A DNA stretch of 42,021 nt from Alphaproteobacteria bacterium. GTDB lineage: Bacteria; Pseudomonadota; Alphaproteobacteria; UBA9655. The notes beneath the pieces were generated by a model that was not told the origin of the DNA, searched no databases, and was given only the letters and a program-made list of their open reading frames with translations. Made by a program: the position numbers and the translations under genes. Position 1 is the first letter of the stretch; each line of letters opens with the position of its first letter. Shown here in pieces: positions 24,979-35,500 of the stretch. The DNA lies in contig JAIEQB010000033.1 in assembly GCA_019748065.1 (NCBI GenBank), positions 1 through 42,021 of the forward strand, in the 5' to 3' direction.

Positions 24979-25932
24979 ATGTTAACTTCCTGCAGCCAGT
25001 TTTGGGCAACTTCTCACCATTTTCGCGGCGCTATTTGGAAAGTGACTTCTTTTCTTTGCTTTGCTGCGATTAATGGGATTGTACGTTACCTTTCCCAGAC
25101 TGCAGAAGCCGTAGGGCAAGTTTTTCTTCCAGCCTATGAAATTGCCTTTTTTCAAAATTTGTTTGGGTTGATTTTTCTTGTTCCGTGGATTCTTCAAAAT
25201 GGTCCAGATTCCTTAAAAACCCGCTATCCATTGCTCCAAGCCTTTCGTATCACCCTTTCCGCCATTGGTGTCGTTCTTATGTATACCGCCCTTGCGCAGA
25301 TGCAATTGGCCCAAGCCGTAGGATTGATGTTTTTAGGGCCTTTAATTACAGCTGTGGGGGCGCGTCTCTTTTTAAAGGAAAGTATTGGTAAAGAGCGCAC
25401 TTTGGCCATTGTTATTGGGTTTATTGGGGGAGGCATTATTTCGAAAACCACCTTTTCCTTGGGGATGTGGAGTTTGCTTTCTTTTCTTCCTGTGCTTGCG
25501 GCCATATGCTTTTCTGGCGCCACCTTGATGATTCGCCGTTTAACGGTTGAGGATTCTCCTCAATTGATTGTTACCTACCTTCTTCTCTTTATGGCCCCGC
25601 TTCTCTTCATTCCAACGGTGATGTATGGCCATATGCCAGCCTCTTGGCAATGGCCGTGGCTTTTAATGATGGGAGGGCTTGCGGCTGGTGCCCACCTGTG
25701 CCTCAACAAAGCCTATAGCTCTGCGGAAGTCAGCTATCTAATTCCTTATGGTTTTACAAAGTGGTTTGCCAGTGCTCTTATTGGCTTTGCTGCCTTTGGG
25801 GAAATCCCCTCTGCCTGGACTTGTCTGGGAGCTTTTATTTTGATGGGAGCGATAATTTCATTGAGTTATATCGAAGCGCGCCGCTCTTTACGAAAGCGAA
25901 TAAATACTCCTTCCTACAGTAAGGCGGTTTAA
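24979..25932 (+). CDS. DMT superfamily transporter (EamA), tandem paralogue
   Basis: A 317-residue paralogue of the gene before it. Both share the layout R-G-A/F-I-(W/F)-K-V, (F/A)INGIVR, AFFQNLFGLIFLVPWIL, PLI-T-x-x-G-A-(K/R)-(F/L)-FL, and the second-repeat W-Q-W-P segment. It starts 6 bases after the first gene, so the two are one operon and may form a pair. Substrate unknown. Confidence 0.88.
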   Translation: MLTSCSQFWATSHHFRGAIWKVTSFLCFAAINGIVRYLSQTAEAVGQVFLPAYEIAFFQNLFGLIFLVPWILQNGPDSLKTRYPLLQAFRITLSAIGVVLMYTALAQMQLAQAVGLMFLGPLITAVGARLFLKESIGKERTLAIVIGFIGGGIISKTTFSLGMWSLLSFLPVLAAICFSGATLMIRRLTVEDSPQLIVTYLLLFMAPLLFIPTVMYGHMPASWQWPWLLMMGGLAAGAHLCLNKAYSSAEVSYLIPYGFTKWFASALIGFAAFGEIPSAWTCLGAFILMGAIISLSYIEARRSLRKRINTPSYSKAV

Positions 25933-25953
25933 AGTTTACAGAAACCATCCTTC

Positions 25954-27747
25954 TTAGCTCTCTCTTCTTATCACCCTTTCTTCTGTAAATCCTGCTCGGA
26001 GGAGCATATCGCGTATATCATTGACATGATAAGGAGCAAGTTTTTTTGAGCCATGCTTATGAGGGCTATGGAGAACAACTTCTTGTCTTTTTGGTAAATC
26101 AGTAGAACTTGATGCGGTAGAACGTGATGCGGGTTTTGATCGAACAACTTTTGATCGAGCGGCTTTTGATCCACGTGATTGCGATTTTTTTCTTGGGCTA
26201 GAAGTAGACGGGGAAGTCAATACATCCTCATCTTGAGGGGAAAAAACATCAAGCATGACGGTACTTTGTGTAGCAAAATGAGGGAGTTCAAATTTTACTC
26301 GCGATCCACTTCGTCCTTCATTAACTTTTCCTCCTAGGGATTCAAATAAAATAACGACTTTTTCAATAGATCCTTTATAGGTCTTAGAAAGTAAATTTGA
26401 AAAGGTTTTGAAAGCTCCTCCACCAAGAGAAAACTTTGCTTCTTCTCTGTCTTTTCTTTCTAAAACAGGTTTAATTTTTGCAGGTGAATCATCAGTGGAG
26501 TGTAGAGGTATATGTGTCAGAGAAGAGATTTCTGATATATCTGGTTCAGGGGCTACTAAGTCTAGAGAGGATGAATAAATTTCCTGTGGAGGAGAAGCCT
26601 GAGACAAATCTTCTTTAATAACAAACGTTGGATATTCTATTTCTAAGGGAGTAGGAGTGGGAGAAGCAGAAGGAATAGTGGAGGACGAAGAAGCCTGAGA
26701 TATTTCTTCTATGGTAGATTCTGGAGTGGTTGCTCTTAAAGACTGATCTGTATTTTGGGACACCTTCTGCTTAGCACGTATTTTTTCTAAAATTTCGGGA
26801 GAAATGAGACGTCCTCGTTTGAAGTTAGTCAATCTGTGGCGCACGTTTTTATGTATGACTTCTGCGTAATCCGTAAGCTGGGGCAACTCGGGAATCCTTA
26901 GTACGCTTTTAATGATCTGCACATAGGGTAAAAGCTTTTGAGCAGTCTCTAAGGCTTCAAGAATTCCCTCATCATATATAGAAGATAGAAGAATCCTCGC
27001 CTTTTTATTAATTAAAGGATCTGGAAATATGGAGTTCAATAGAGTTAAAGTGTTGTTTGACCCCTCCCAGTTAGCTTGAGCAAGCCTTACGAGACCATAA
27101 TACATTCGTACAATACGTGCTAAATCTTCAGGATTTTCAACAGAAAAGTTTTCTCTGAACTTTTCCATAGGCTTTATCCCCGCTTTTGCAAATGGCTGAA
27201 CCTTTACAATGAAGTCTTTCCTTAATATACTGGTAAGCTTAACAAGGTCCGTGCCAAAGGCTTCTCCTATGTTAAAATCAGGATTACGACCACAAATATA
27301 TTCTCTTTCACTATTAAGTCGACTAGAAGTCGCTCTGATATATTCAAGACCTGAATCAAAAGATATCAAAAATGTCTCTTGGATTGTTTTGATCTCTGCA
27401 GGGTTAAGATGAGCATCAATAAATCCTTGTTGAATTTGACTTTTCTCATCCTCACTAATAACTCTATCTGCTAAAGTTGTTAGAATAGATGCTGGAAGTT
27501 CTGTGTGAGGAAAATCAATGTTAGCTTCATCAATACGTGTTAAGAATTCTTCTAGTTTTCGTAGTTTTTTATCCTGGATTTTTTTTGCAAGACGTGCACG
27601 TGTGTCCTCTCGTCCATCTCTCCCCGGTGGTCTTCCGCTCCCTAATACTTGTGTAGAGGATGCCAATAAAGTCAAGCTTAGAGCTAAACAACTTGAAGCT
27701 AATAAGGCTTTTGATTTGTTTAAAAAAAATAAATTATTTTTTTGCAT
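25954..27747 (-). CDS. Exported protein with C-terminal HicA-like domain
   Basis: A 597-residue protein from ATG 27747 (AGAGGA upstream) with a signal peptide (MQKNNLFF, core LASSCLALSLTLLASS). Residues 40-330 are helical and match no family I know; 330-435 are Ser/Thr/Pro-rich. The C-terminus resembles HicA-type dsRBD-fold toxins of the SR/HxPH variant: EKVVILFESLGGKV, GSRVKFEL (about 481-488), then after a Ser/Arg/Lys-rich insert of about 65 residues, EVVLHSPHKHG (556-566) and a last helix VNDIRDMLLRAGF. HicA toxins cleave or bind RNA in the cytoplasm with HicB antitoxin; none is found here. Export fits an effector role, but that is inference. Confidence 0.6.
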   Translation of the reverse strand: MQKNNLFFLNKSKALLASSCLALSLTLLASSTQVLGSGRPPGRDGREDTRARLAKKIQDKKLRKLEEFLTRIDEANIDFPHTELPASILTTLADRVISEDEKSQIQQGFIDAHLNPAEIKTIQETFLISFDSGLEYIRATSSRLNSEREYICGRNPDFNIGEAFGTDLVKLTSILRKDFIVKVQPFAKAGIKPMEKFRENFSVENPEDLARIVRMYYGLVRLAQANWEGSNNTLTLLNSIFPDPLINKKARILLSSIYDEGILEALETAQKLLPYVQIIKSVLRIPELPQLTDYAEVIHKNVRHRLTNFKRGRLISPEILEKIRAKQKVSQNTDQSLRATTPESTIEEISQASSSSTIPSASPTPTPLEIEYPTFVIKEDLSQASPPQEIYSSSLDLVAPEPDISEISSLTHIPLHSTDDSPAKIKPVLERKDREEAKFSLGGGAFKTFSNLLSKTYKGSIEKVVILFESLGGKVNEGRSGSRVKFELPHFATQSTVMLDVFSPQDEDVLTSPSTSSPRKKSQSRGSKAARSKVVRSKPASRSTASSSTDLPKRQEVVLHSPHKHGSKKLAPYHVNDIRDMLLRAGFTEERVIRRES

Positions 27748-27871
27748 AACAGTTCCTCTAACACACATGAAAAAACAGATACTTTATGATATAGTGAACT
27801 TTGAAATATATTCAACTCATAATTTTTGGTAAAAAATTTTATGAAAGAAATATTATTTAAGAATAAATATT

Positions 27872-28018
27872 TTAACCTTTTGTTATTGTAACCTGAATTC
27901 CTCTTTTTTCCATTTTATCGAGGAGTTTGAGTATATTTTTTCCCCATTCAGATGTAGGCTTGAAACTTCCTGGAAGGACAATATGCAGTTCTTGGTCAGT
28001 AAAGTAGCGTTGTGCCCC
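27872..28018 (-). pseudogene. C-terminal remnant of an unidentified gene
   Basis: Minus-strand frame of 48 codons bounded upstream by TGA (28019-28021), with no start. It reads AQRYFTDQELHIVLPGSFKP then SEWGKNILKLLDKMEKRGIQ and ends VTITKG. The amphipathic composition looks like real protein rather than chance, but I cannot name the family. The rest of the 27748-28231 interval is AT-rich spacer. Confidence 0.4.
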
Positions 28019-28231
28019 TCATTGTGCAAAATTAAACACCAAAGTCATGTATTAACCATATATGAGTTTGATGATTAATAAAATTTTAACTAATATTAAA
28101 TAGGATGCAAGTGTAGGCCATACAAGATTAAAGGAAATTCAAACAGAACTTTATCATTGTATGCTTCCCTGGCCTTGCGATTAACAAAGAGGCTAGATAT
28201 CGTTAATGACTCATAACTAAGGAAGTTAATC

Positions 28232-28747
28232 ATGATTAAAAATTATCTCAAGAGACCTAAAATGCTTCTTTTTTTAGCTGCTTGCGCTGTGGAGCTTAAT
28301 GTAAGTCCCTTATCTGCAGCTAATCAGTGTTTAGATGAAGGGGCGATTCGAAGTGCGTTCAAAAAGGATAGAGATGAGTTTGGGTGGAAATATGATGCTC
28401 CTCTTTTATATTACGTCATGAACCTTAACTCTCAAAATTATTTGAGGGTTTTCAATTCTGACGGAATTAGAATTACAAAAACACAGAATTCCGACGGAAA
28501 GTGCCATCATAAAGTGACTTTTGCTGGTACGCTTATTGGGAGCTGTAAGTTAACTAAATCTGACCTTGATAAAGAATTGGCTAAGCGATACAAAATGAGC
28601 CTTCATAAAACTGCTCAGGGAAAGGAAATTCAACTACAAGACATCACCCCTGACAAGGTTGTTCTGTCAGAAGCTCAACAAAGTGATGACCCCGGATTAT
28701 GTAGTTATAATTTGTCAGTTGTAGACTTACCTTTTACGGAACTCTAG
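28232..28747 (+). CDS. Small secreted protein with four cysteines
   Basis: No family recognised. The 171-residue product has a signal peptide (MIKNYLKRPK, core MLLFLAACAVEL, cleaved near LSAA) and four Cys in the mature part (33, 91, 105, 157), enough for two disulfides. Motifs are CHHKVTFAGTLIGSCKL in the middle and DDPGLCSYN near the end. AAGGAAG at 28219-28225 fixes ATG 28232. The gene stands alone. Two TGAGCTCA palindromes follow it. It may be a periplasmic or host-directed protein. Confidence 0.7.
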   Translation: MIKNYLKRPKMLLFLAACAVELNVSPLSAANQCLDEGAIRSAFKKDRDEFGWKYDAPLLYYVMNLNSQNYLRVFNSDGIRITKTQNSDGKCHHKVTFAGTLIGSCKLTKSDLDKELAKRYKMSLHKTAQGKEIQLQDITPDKVVLSEAQQSDDPGLCSYNLSVVDLPFTEL

Positions 28748-28804
28748 TGGAACGAGTTTTATAAATAACCTATTTTTTTGTTGCCCTGAAAAGCTTTAAA
28801 AGAT

Positions 28805-28842
28805 TGAGCTCAGATTTCTTTATTCACGAGATGCTGAGCTCA
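28805..28842. terminator. Possible hairpin between convergent genes
   Basis: Two copies of the self-palindromic TGAGCTCA at 28805-28812 and 28835-28842 can pair across 22 bases. A similar TGAGCTCAGG stem closes the substrate-binding protein gene. No clear T-run, so weak. Confidence 0.3.
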
Positions 28843-28949
28843 TTTCTAGGATAAAAGTTATGATCGTTGAAATTATGAAGTTTGCCTTGTTATAATCAGC
28901 TTAGATTTGGCGGGAACGTTTAGCAAAAAAATGACGTAGATTAAGGTTT

Positions 28950-31162
28950 TTAGAATAGTAGAGAAACTCCTCCCATAAATACTTTTTCACTCGTTGGTTG
29001 TCCATTCCTATGAAGAAGTTTTTTTAATTTGGCATAATCTTGGGTGTAATCACATTCAAAGAACAGGGCCACATTAGGCGTAACTGTATAATAAGGTCTG
29101 ACAATATATTCAATGTAGTTCAAACCTCTTGTAATGAAATCCTTTTTTACGGATTGAGTCGCCACAACGCCGCGGAGTCCCGTTCTTAAATAAAAGTTAT
29201 GAGCAAGCTGAGTATCCCTTGAAACCTGGAGGTCAAACTTCACACTTCCCTCATGCAAATAAGTCCTGAGGTTTGTATAAATGAAATAGGGAAATAGCCC
29301 CTCAATTCCTACCATGGGCTGCCAATACGGATAGTGAGATGGTTTGTAAAAATAATTGGCTCCGCCTTTAATTGCCCAAAACTCACTCAGTAAATACCAA
29401 TAGTCAATATCAAGATCTGCGCTTTCAACCTTCCCTTTTCGAATTTCAGCATCCTCACTATAGAGTTGAAGTTTATGTTTATCCCAACCCATTAAGACAT
29501 TCAGGTTTCCCTTTTGTACATTATGATAAGGATCATAGCCTATATCAATGAAGCTTGCTTTGTGTAAGTGAGGTTTATGTCCCATAGGATGCTTGACGAA
29601 CTCAGGCTCGGAGCCAGAGCAATGAGGCTCTGGGCCTTCAGTTTGAGTTTTTTTATAATCTTCCATGAAGGTTGAATAACGGAAGGTGCGCGCCATCCCA
29701 GCAACCATATGATACAGGTGATGACAATGGAAAAACCATTGGCCACCCTGGGCATCCGCATCAAAGTCGGCCACAATAGTCGCGCCTGGGGGCACTTCAA
29801 TGGTATGGAGAAACGGGTCATATTCCCCATGCCCATTTCGGAGAATAAAAAAATGTCCATGAATATGCATGGGGTGGGGCATCATGGCCTCGTTGGTAAA
29901 GGTAAGACGGTAGCGTTTCCCGGGTTCAATAAGGATAGGTTCTGCTTCATGTTCAGGAACATCATTAATAAACCACATATAAGGGTTCATATAGCCAGAA
30001 AGCTTAACTTTAATTTCTTTAAATGGTTTGTTGGGATTGTTTTTTTTAACGGGTGACTTTAGGTTTTGGTACTTCGTTTCCATGGTGGGAGAAGATGAAG
30101 ACATAAAATGTTCTGAAGCTTCCATGTTCATGGAATGCTCATGGTTTTTTGAAAATTCTTTCATTGAGCTCATATCCATAGAAGTATGTTCAGAAGTCAT
30201 GTCCATCCCCTTATGTCCTCCCCTTCCATGCCCCATCATGACAGGTTCTGGCGTTGGGAAAGGGCCAACTTTTTCGTAATCTACCTTTTGAGGACGAGTG
30301 ATAAGGGCTCCATAGGCGGCTCCTAAGGTATCTGAGGATTCAGCCTAGATAATATAGGGATTGTCTTTTTCAATCTTTACCAGAACATCTGTTGTTTCTC
30401 CTGGAGCAATGGTAAAGTCCTTTACAAAATAAGGCTCAACATCATGTCCCTGGATGTGGACGACTTCCATAGATGCGCCTGGAATTTTAACGCGAAAGAT
30501 GGTGCTTCCTCCAGCTCCTATAAAGCGCAGCCGCACAACGTCTCCCACTTTAACAGCCGCTGTCCATGGGTTTGCCTTCGAGTGGCCATTCAGAAGGAAA
30601 GCATCATAAGCAATATCGCTAATATCATACTCCAATTGGATAGCACGATTACATAGTCTTTCGTGTATTCATAAGTTAACGGCTCAAGGGGATCAATAAT
30701 AAAACCGCCATAAATTCCTTGTTGTTCTTGAAAACCAGCATGAGCATGATACCAGTATGTTCCTGACTGCTTTAATTTGAACTTGTAAGCAAATACACCT
30801 TCAGGAGGAATAGCCTCCTGCGTGACGCCTTCTACGCCATCCATATTCCAAGGAACAAGGAGCCCATGCCAATGGATTGTTGTGCCTTCTTGAAGGTGGT
30901 TATGAACATTGATCGTGACCTCATCTCCTTCTTTAAAATGAAGGATGGGGCCTGGAATTTGATTATTAATAGCAAAGGCTTCGGCGCATTTGCCTCAAAA
31001 ATCAACCGTTTTATAGCTTATGTTTAAATCAGCAACACGATTATCGGCATAGACTGCTGGAAGAAAAAGCAAGATGCAAAAAACAAATTTCCAAAATTCT
31101 TTTCCAAGTTTAGAAAGGTGGTTCACAAAAATAGAGCACAAATTAAAACTTATTGCTATCAT
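28950..31162 (-). pseudogene. Multicopper oxidase CopA fused to CopB, inactivated
   Basis: The minus strand carries a copper-resistance oxidase: signal peptide from ATG 31162 (ending LLFLPAVYA), then the T2/T3 copper box HWHGLLVP, WYHAHAGFQEQQG, the third cupredoxin HPMHIHGHFF and HCHHLYHMVAGMAR, fused to a CopB-like outer-membrane barrel ending in SLLF. It is broken three times: TGA at 30995-30997, a frameshift near 30632 (also lacking the segment between SNW and YDISD), and TAG at 30345-30347. The last 429 codons are open, and a Met/His-rich stretch (MMGHGRGGHKGMDM) precedes the third cupredoxin. CopA oxidises Cu(I) in the periplasm; this copy should be dead unless read through. Confidence 0.88.
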
Positions 31163-31491
31163 TGCCTTTCACGCAGGGGCTTATTTTTTTGCTTGAGTTT
31201 ATAGTATTTGAAGCATCTAAGGGAAGAATTTTTCTAAGAAAATAAAAGTCTTTAGGAGTAATTATTGAACTCAAAAAGAGATGAGTGCTAAAGTCTAAAA
31301 TTATTGATACATTTGAACATGCTTTTGTAGAGAGAAGTCATATATTATAAGAAAAATGAAAGAACAGATAACATTATGCAATATAATATAGCCGGAGTTG
31401 GTTTTTTGTATAGTCTAGAAGATGCTCCCAATTTATTAATTTTAATCACTTAGGTCGTTTTTAACGGTCGATTTGATACTCCCTATTCCAA
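31163..31491. other. Spacer between the T6SS operon end and the copper oxidase start
   Basis: About 330 AT-rich bases. A 25-codon plus-strand frame at 31375-31452 (MQYNIAGVGFLYSLEDAPNL) has no ribosome binding site and is the only coding-like piece. No terminator could be recognised after tssA. Confidence 0.35.
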
Positions 31492-32571
31492 TCAAGGAGT
31501 TTGAGTTTTTTCCTTTTTGACATTGAGTATGTCTAGGAGAAGAGACATGTCCTGCCCATTGTTAAGAGTATCTGAGATCACTTCAGCTAAGGACATGCCG
31601 CCCCATGCAATAGCACGGTGAATGAGATAAGGTGTAGGACTATGGGGCTCAACGCGCTCTAAATAGGCAGCTACTTCCGCTAAGATGGTATAAGCTTGAG
31701 CACGACTTTTAATCGATAGAGGGGCTAGAGTATTTTCATTAGGATTTTCACTAGGGGCTTGTTTTTTTTGTTGCACAGTAACATCCTCTGGTTTATTCAT
31801 CTTGTTCTCACCACGACCTTTAAGTATATGATAAATAAAACGTTGGAAAGCCTCCATTTGCTCTTGGATTCGAAAAAAAGTAGGTGCCTCGCTTTGAAGA
31901 TGAGAGGTCAAAATCTTTTCTAGTTGCTCACTCGTTTTTAAGATTAAAATACATTTTTCTTCTAAACTTTGATAAAAGTGGGTAGGGGTTTCCTTTATGC
32001 TTAAAGAAATAGCTGCAGAAGACGGTTTTGTATCTGAAGCAGAAGAAGGTTGAGTTTTTTGATTGGGATTTAGCCTATTGGCATCTGTATAATCTAAAAA
32101 ACGATAAGCATGGCCTGATTTGCTATTAGGTAGACTAATCATAATTGTCTGGATGCCCATACTTAATTTTGAATTCATCCACTCATAAGGAATAATGCGA
32201 AGCTCAGTATTTTCCTTGTTTAGTTGAGGATGGATGTCTTCCCAAAACTTCTGTGTTAACTGAGTGATAAGTTCGAGCCCTTTTTCAAGGCCAGGGAGCC
32301 CCTCTAGATGGAGCCAAGCCTCCGTGAGCCAAGCTGCAATTTGTAGATCTTTTGTTTGATGAATAAGAGCCGTTTGACATAATTGGGAAACTTTTTCCCA
32401 ATCAGCCCGTTTAACATCTATTTTCCAAACGCCTTGGGGGAGCTTATCATTTTCTTCGCGTCGGGCTTCACGAATTTGATCATAGATTTCCGTGTAGCGT
32501 AAATATTTTCCACAAGGCATTTCTCCTGGAATAGGGGTTAATAAAGAGGAGGAAAATTTAGTTTGTTCCAT
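31492..32571 (-). CDS. tssA: Type VI secretion protein TssA
   Basis: A 359-residue TssA with an N-terminal ImpA domain (about 10-150): LLTPIPGEMPCGKYLRY, YDQIREARREEN, DWEKVSQLCQTAL, LQIAAWLTEAWLHLEGLPGL and the W-x-x-I-H-P segment. TssA proteins coordinate sheath and tube assembly at the baseplate. The C-terminal part is short, with EVAAYLERVEPHSPTPYLIH and RAIAWGGMSLAEV, the conserved VEPHSPT-Y signature of one TssA class. The gene overlaps tssM by 14 bases, and it is last in the operon. Confidence 0.92.
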   Translation of the reverse strand: MEQTKFSSSLLTPIPGEMPCGKYLRYTEIYDQIREARREENDKLPQGVWKIDVKRADWEKVSQLCQTALIHQTKDLQIAAWLTEAWLHLEGLPGLEKGLELITQLTQKFWEDIHPQLNKENTELRIIPYEWMNSKLSMGIQTIMISLPNSKSGHAYRFLDYTDANRLNPNQKTQPSSASDTKPSSAAISLSIKETPTHFYQSLEEKCILILKTSEQLEKILTSHLQSEAPTFFRIQEQMEAFQRFIYHILKGRGENKMNKPEDVTVQQKKQAPSENPNENTLAPLSIKSRAQAYTILAEVAAYLERVEPHSPTPYLIHRAIAWGGMSLAEVISDTLNNGQDMSLLLDILNVKKEKTQTP

Positions 32572-35500
32572 TTGAACATCCTCCTGAATTATTTATAAGT
32601 GGTGCCGCAAAGGGGAAATAGGGCAGAGTTACAGGGTCTCCCGGTGTAATTTGTGGAGTAGAGGCAGGAGTGCGTGTAGTTGACGTTGAAGATGTCGCAG
32701 GTGCAGGTGCAGGTGCAGGTGCAGGTGCAGGTGTCGTCGACGTTGATGATTTAGCAGCTGGCGCCTTTATAGGCATAATCTGAAGGCTTATAAAGGCCGT
32801 TGCGGTCGTTAGATCAGTGTCCGTGTTCCCTTGTTGACAGCCAGAAGTTACATTAGAAGTCACATTTGTTAGGGGAATTTGAAAACGCAAGGTAATGGGC
32901 GTCGGATCATTTAAAGTACTAAAATCAGCAGGATTTGCCTGATTTAATCTTAAAAGTTTAAGAAGCGCCCAGTCTCCATCATAAGAGAAGATGGCATTTT
33001 CCCCTTGGACGAGATAGTTCGATATTGAATCGTCCTGTAAAGGCTGCAGAGGGCTGTTTGAGGCCCAACGGAAGATTATCTTCATTGAATTTCCAAAGTT
33101 CCATAGGCTTTCCAAGGATTTCGAACGTATATCGATCGTGCTCCCATTTGTGGCTATAGACCAATTAAGGATTTCATTCGCACGAATTTCCTTCTCTTTA
33201 TTGACGCGAAAAGCAACCTTATAGGCGAATGCAGGGGAAGACAAGGTGGAGTTGGGAGTGAGATATCCTCCAAAGAAGGTGCGGACCTGATCCATTTGCT
33301 CAATAAAGGTGAGGGCATTTTTGCCTGCAGGTCCCAAATTCTGCGCTTCTTGAAGCGTGACTTTGATATTAGCAGCTTGACTATCCATCATTTCAAAGAA
33401 AGTTCGTATATCTTGAGGGGCTGCATCAGGACAGGGCGCATCAGGCTTCTCTACGAAAGGAAATTTATTCGCTAAATTAGCATTAAAGAAAGTGGCCAAA
33501 TTAGTATAATTGCTTACAGAAACATCCTCGGATAGCTCAACACAACGGTCACGTAGTTTTTCTTGGATATTCGCTAAAATTTTGACAAAGAAATCATCTT
33601 GGCTGGAAATCAGATCTTCTGAATTAGCATACTTATTGCACGTTGCAAGGGTAACTTCGTTAAGAGGCCCCATAATAAAGTCTTCAAGAGAACTCAAGCC
33701 ATTTCCAGGAGTTTTTTGCTCATAACCGGCTAAGTCTGCTAGAATTCCTGCCCACTTTGTAGCAAGAGGTAAATCACCAGGCATACCCTGTGTATTAATT
33801 TTTTCAATGAAAAGGACCAATGGCTCTGCAAATTCACGGGCAAGGTAGTTGATCCGATCACGTTGGAGCTCAATATAGTTTTTAAGAGAAGTTAGGCTCG
33901 TCACTCCAAAGGCTTCAAGAGCTGCCATGTTTGTACCTGCCCACCAGTCAAAAGAATCTTGTTTTATTGCATAAGGGGATTCCTTGGAGAGGATAGAATC
34001 CAGTGTTTTTAGAGGAGCATAGATCTGAGTGGTAAGAAGTGACTTGAGGGTTAAAAATGCAGAGTTGGCATTGTTGGTATAAAGAGCAACGAGAATTTGT
34101 TCAAGAAATGGAGCTGCGGCACGGTAATTCTGAACTTGAGACATAACAGAATCCTCTGGAGTCAATATGGATTCCGTTGTGAGATTTGTGCTAAAGATCT
34201 CTGCATCTACGATTGAGCTGATAATATTTAGCGTTAAGCTATCTCTTCCAATTTTTTGGAACAGTGGCTGAAGGGTTTTTGGAAAGTTTAAGAGGTTTGA
34301 ATTGATAAAGTTATTGTAATCATTAATTAAGCGACTTGCTTGTTGAAGGCGCAAAGTGTCCCAAAGCAAAAGCGAGCCAATAGGAATGGCCGTTATAATT
34401 GATTTCTGCTCTGTGGCAGCCATGAAGCTTTGGGCATAGAAAGATGTTAGATTATTTAAGAGAGAAATGGCTCCAGGAGAGGGAGTTGCAATAGCTAACC
34501 CATTTTCAACAGTAAAAATCGTTCCTCCATCGATTAAGGGCGAGGTATAGCTTGCAAGTTTTTGGCGGAAGAGTTTAAAGTTTTGACTTATCTCAGAGAT
34601 TAATTCATCCGTGGTCTGTGACGAAAAGAACATCGAATCAGCAATAAGTTGTATTGTGTACTCATATTGAGGACCTGGGTTAAAGTTATCTACACTATTT
34701 CCTGCGTTAATCCATTGAAGGGTAGGGTTGTTTATGGAATTAATGGTTTGCTGAAGACTTGTGAAAATTTTTCTTAAGAGCTCTGTATCGTAAGCTGTCG
34801 AGTGAGTGTTTGAAAAATCATTTATACTGCGTGTCAATGGACCAAAGCCTGGAATGGTTTGTGTTGGATCAAAAGTCCTTACTTGAAAATCATTAAATAA
34901 TTTATGCAGCTTTACGGTAGCGTCTGCAGAATAAGTTTGAAAGTCAAAAGGATTGATTTTTGTATGTCTTAAAGGAGTAGTGTAATAATGTGCATTCTCG
35001 AAAAAGCCTTCTGGTACGACATAATTGAAAAGATACTGAATAATGGCAGCTACATCTTTTAAACTAGCGGTTGTTCCCAGCTCATTAAATTTAGTTGCAG
35101 CGGCTTCAAGAGCGCGAATGGAGAGGACATAATTGTAGAATTTATAGAATTCTAAAGTTTGAAGAGGATCCATTGGATTGCCCACATCTTGAGTGACTGG
35201 GACGATTGTATCTGCACTTACAAGCTGAGAGGCTTTATAGGCGAGTTGAATGGATATGGAACGAAGAATAATGCGACCATAAGATATCCCCATAACATAT
35301 TTGATCTTTTTATCAAGTGGACTAAACCAAGAAGGTGGGATGTAGAGGGATTTCAGGTGATTGACATTTATACGTGTTATCGTTTCAATGAGAGTATGTG
35401 TCTGATCATCAAAGACAGCCCTTTCAATTTCTGCGTTATTTGATTGGTCTTTGAATTTTTCTAAACTCAGATTGATGTGATTAAGAGCGGGAAGTAAATT

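Noticed and set aside
30345-30997. Recoding of TGA or TAG in the copper oxidase
   Set aside because: Many other genes in the window use TGA and TAG as normal stops, and a frameshift is also present, so decay is simpler than recoding.
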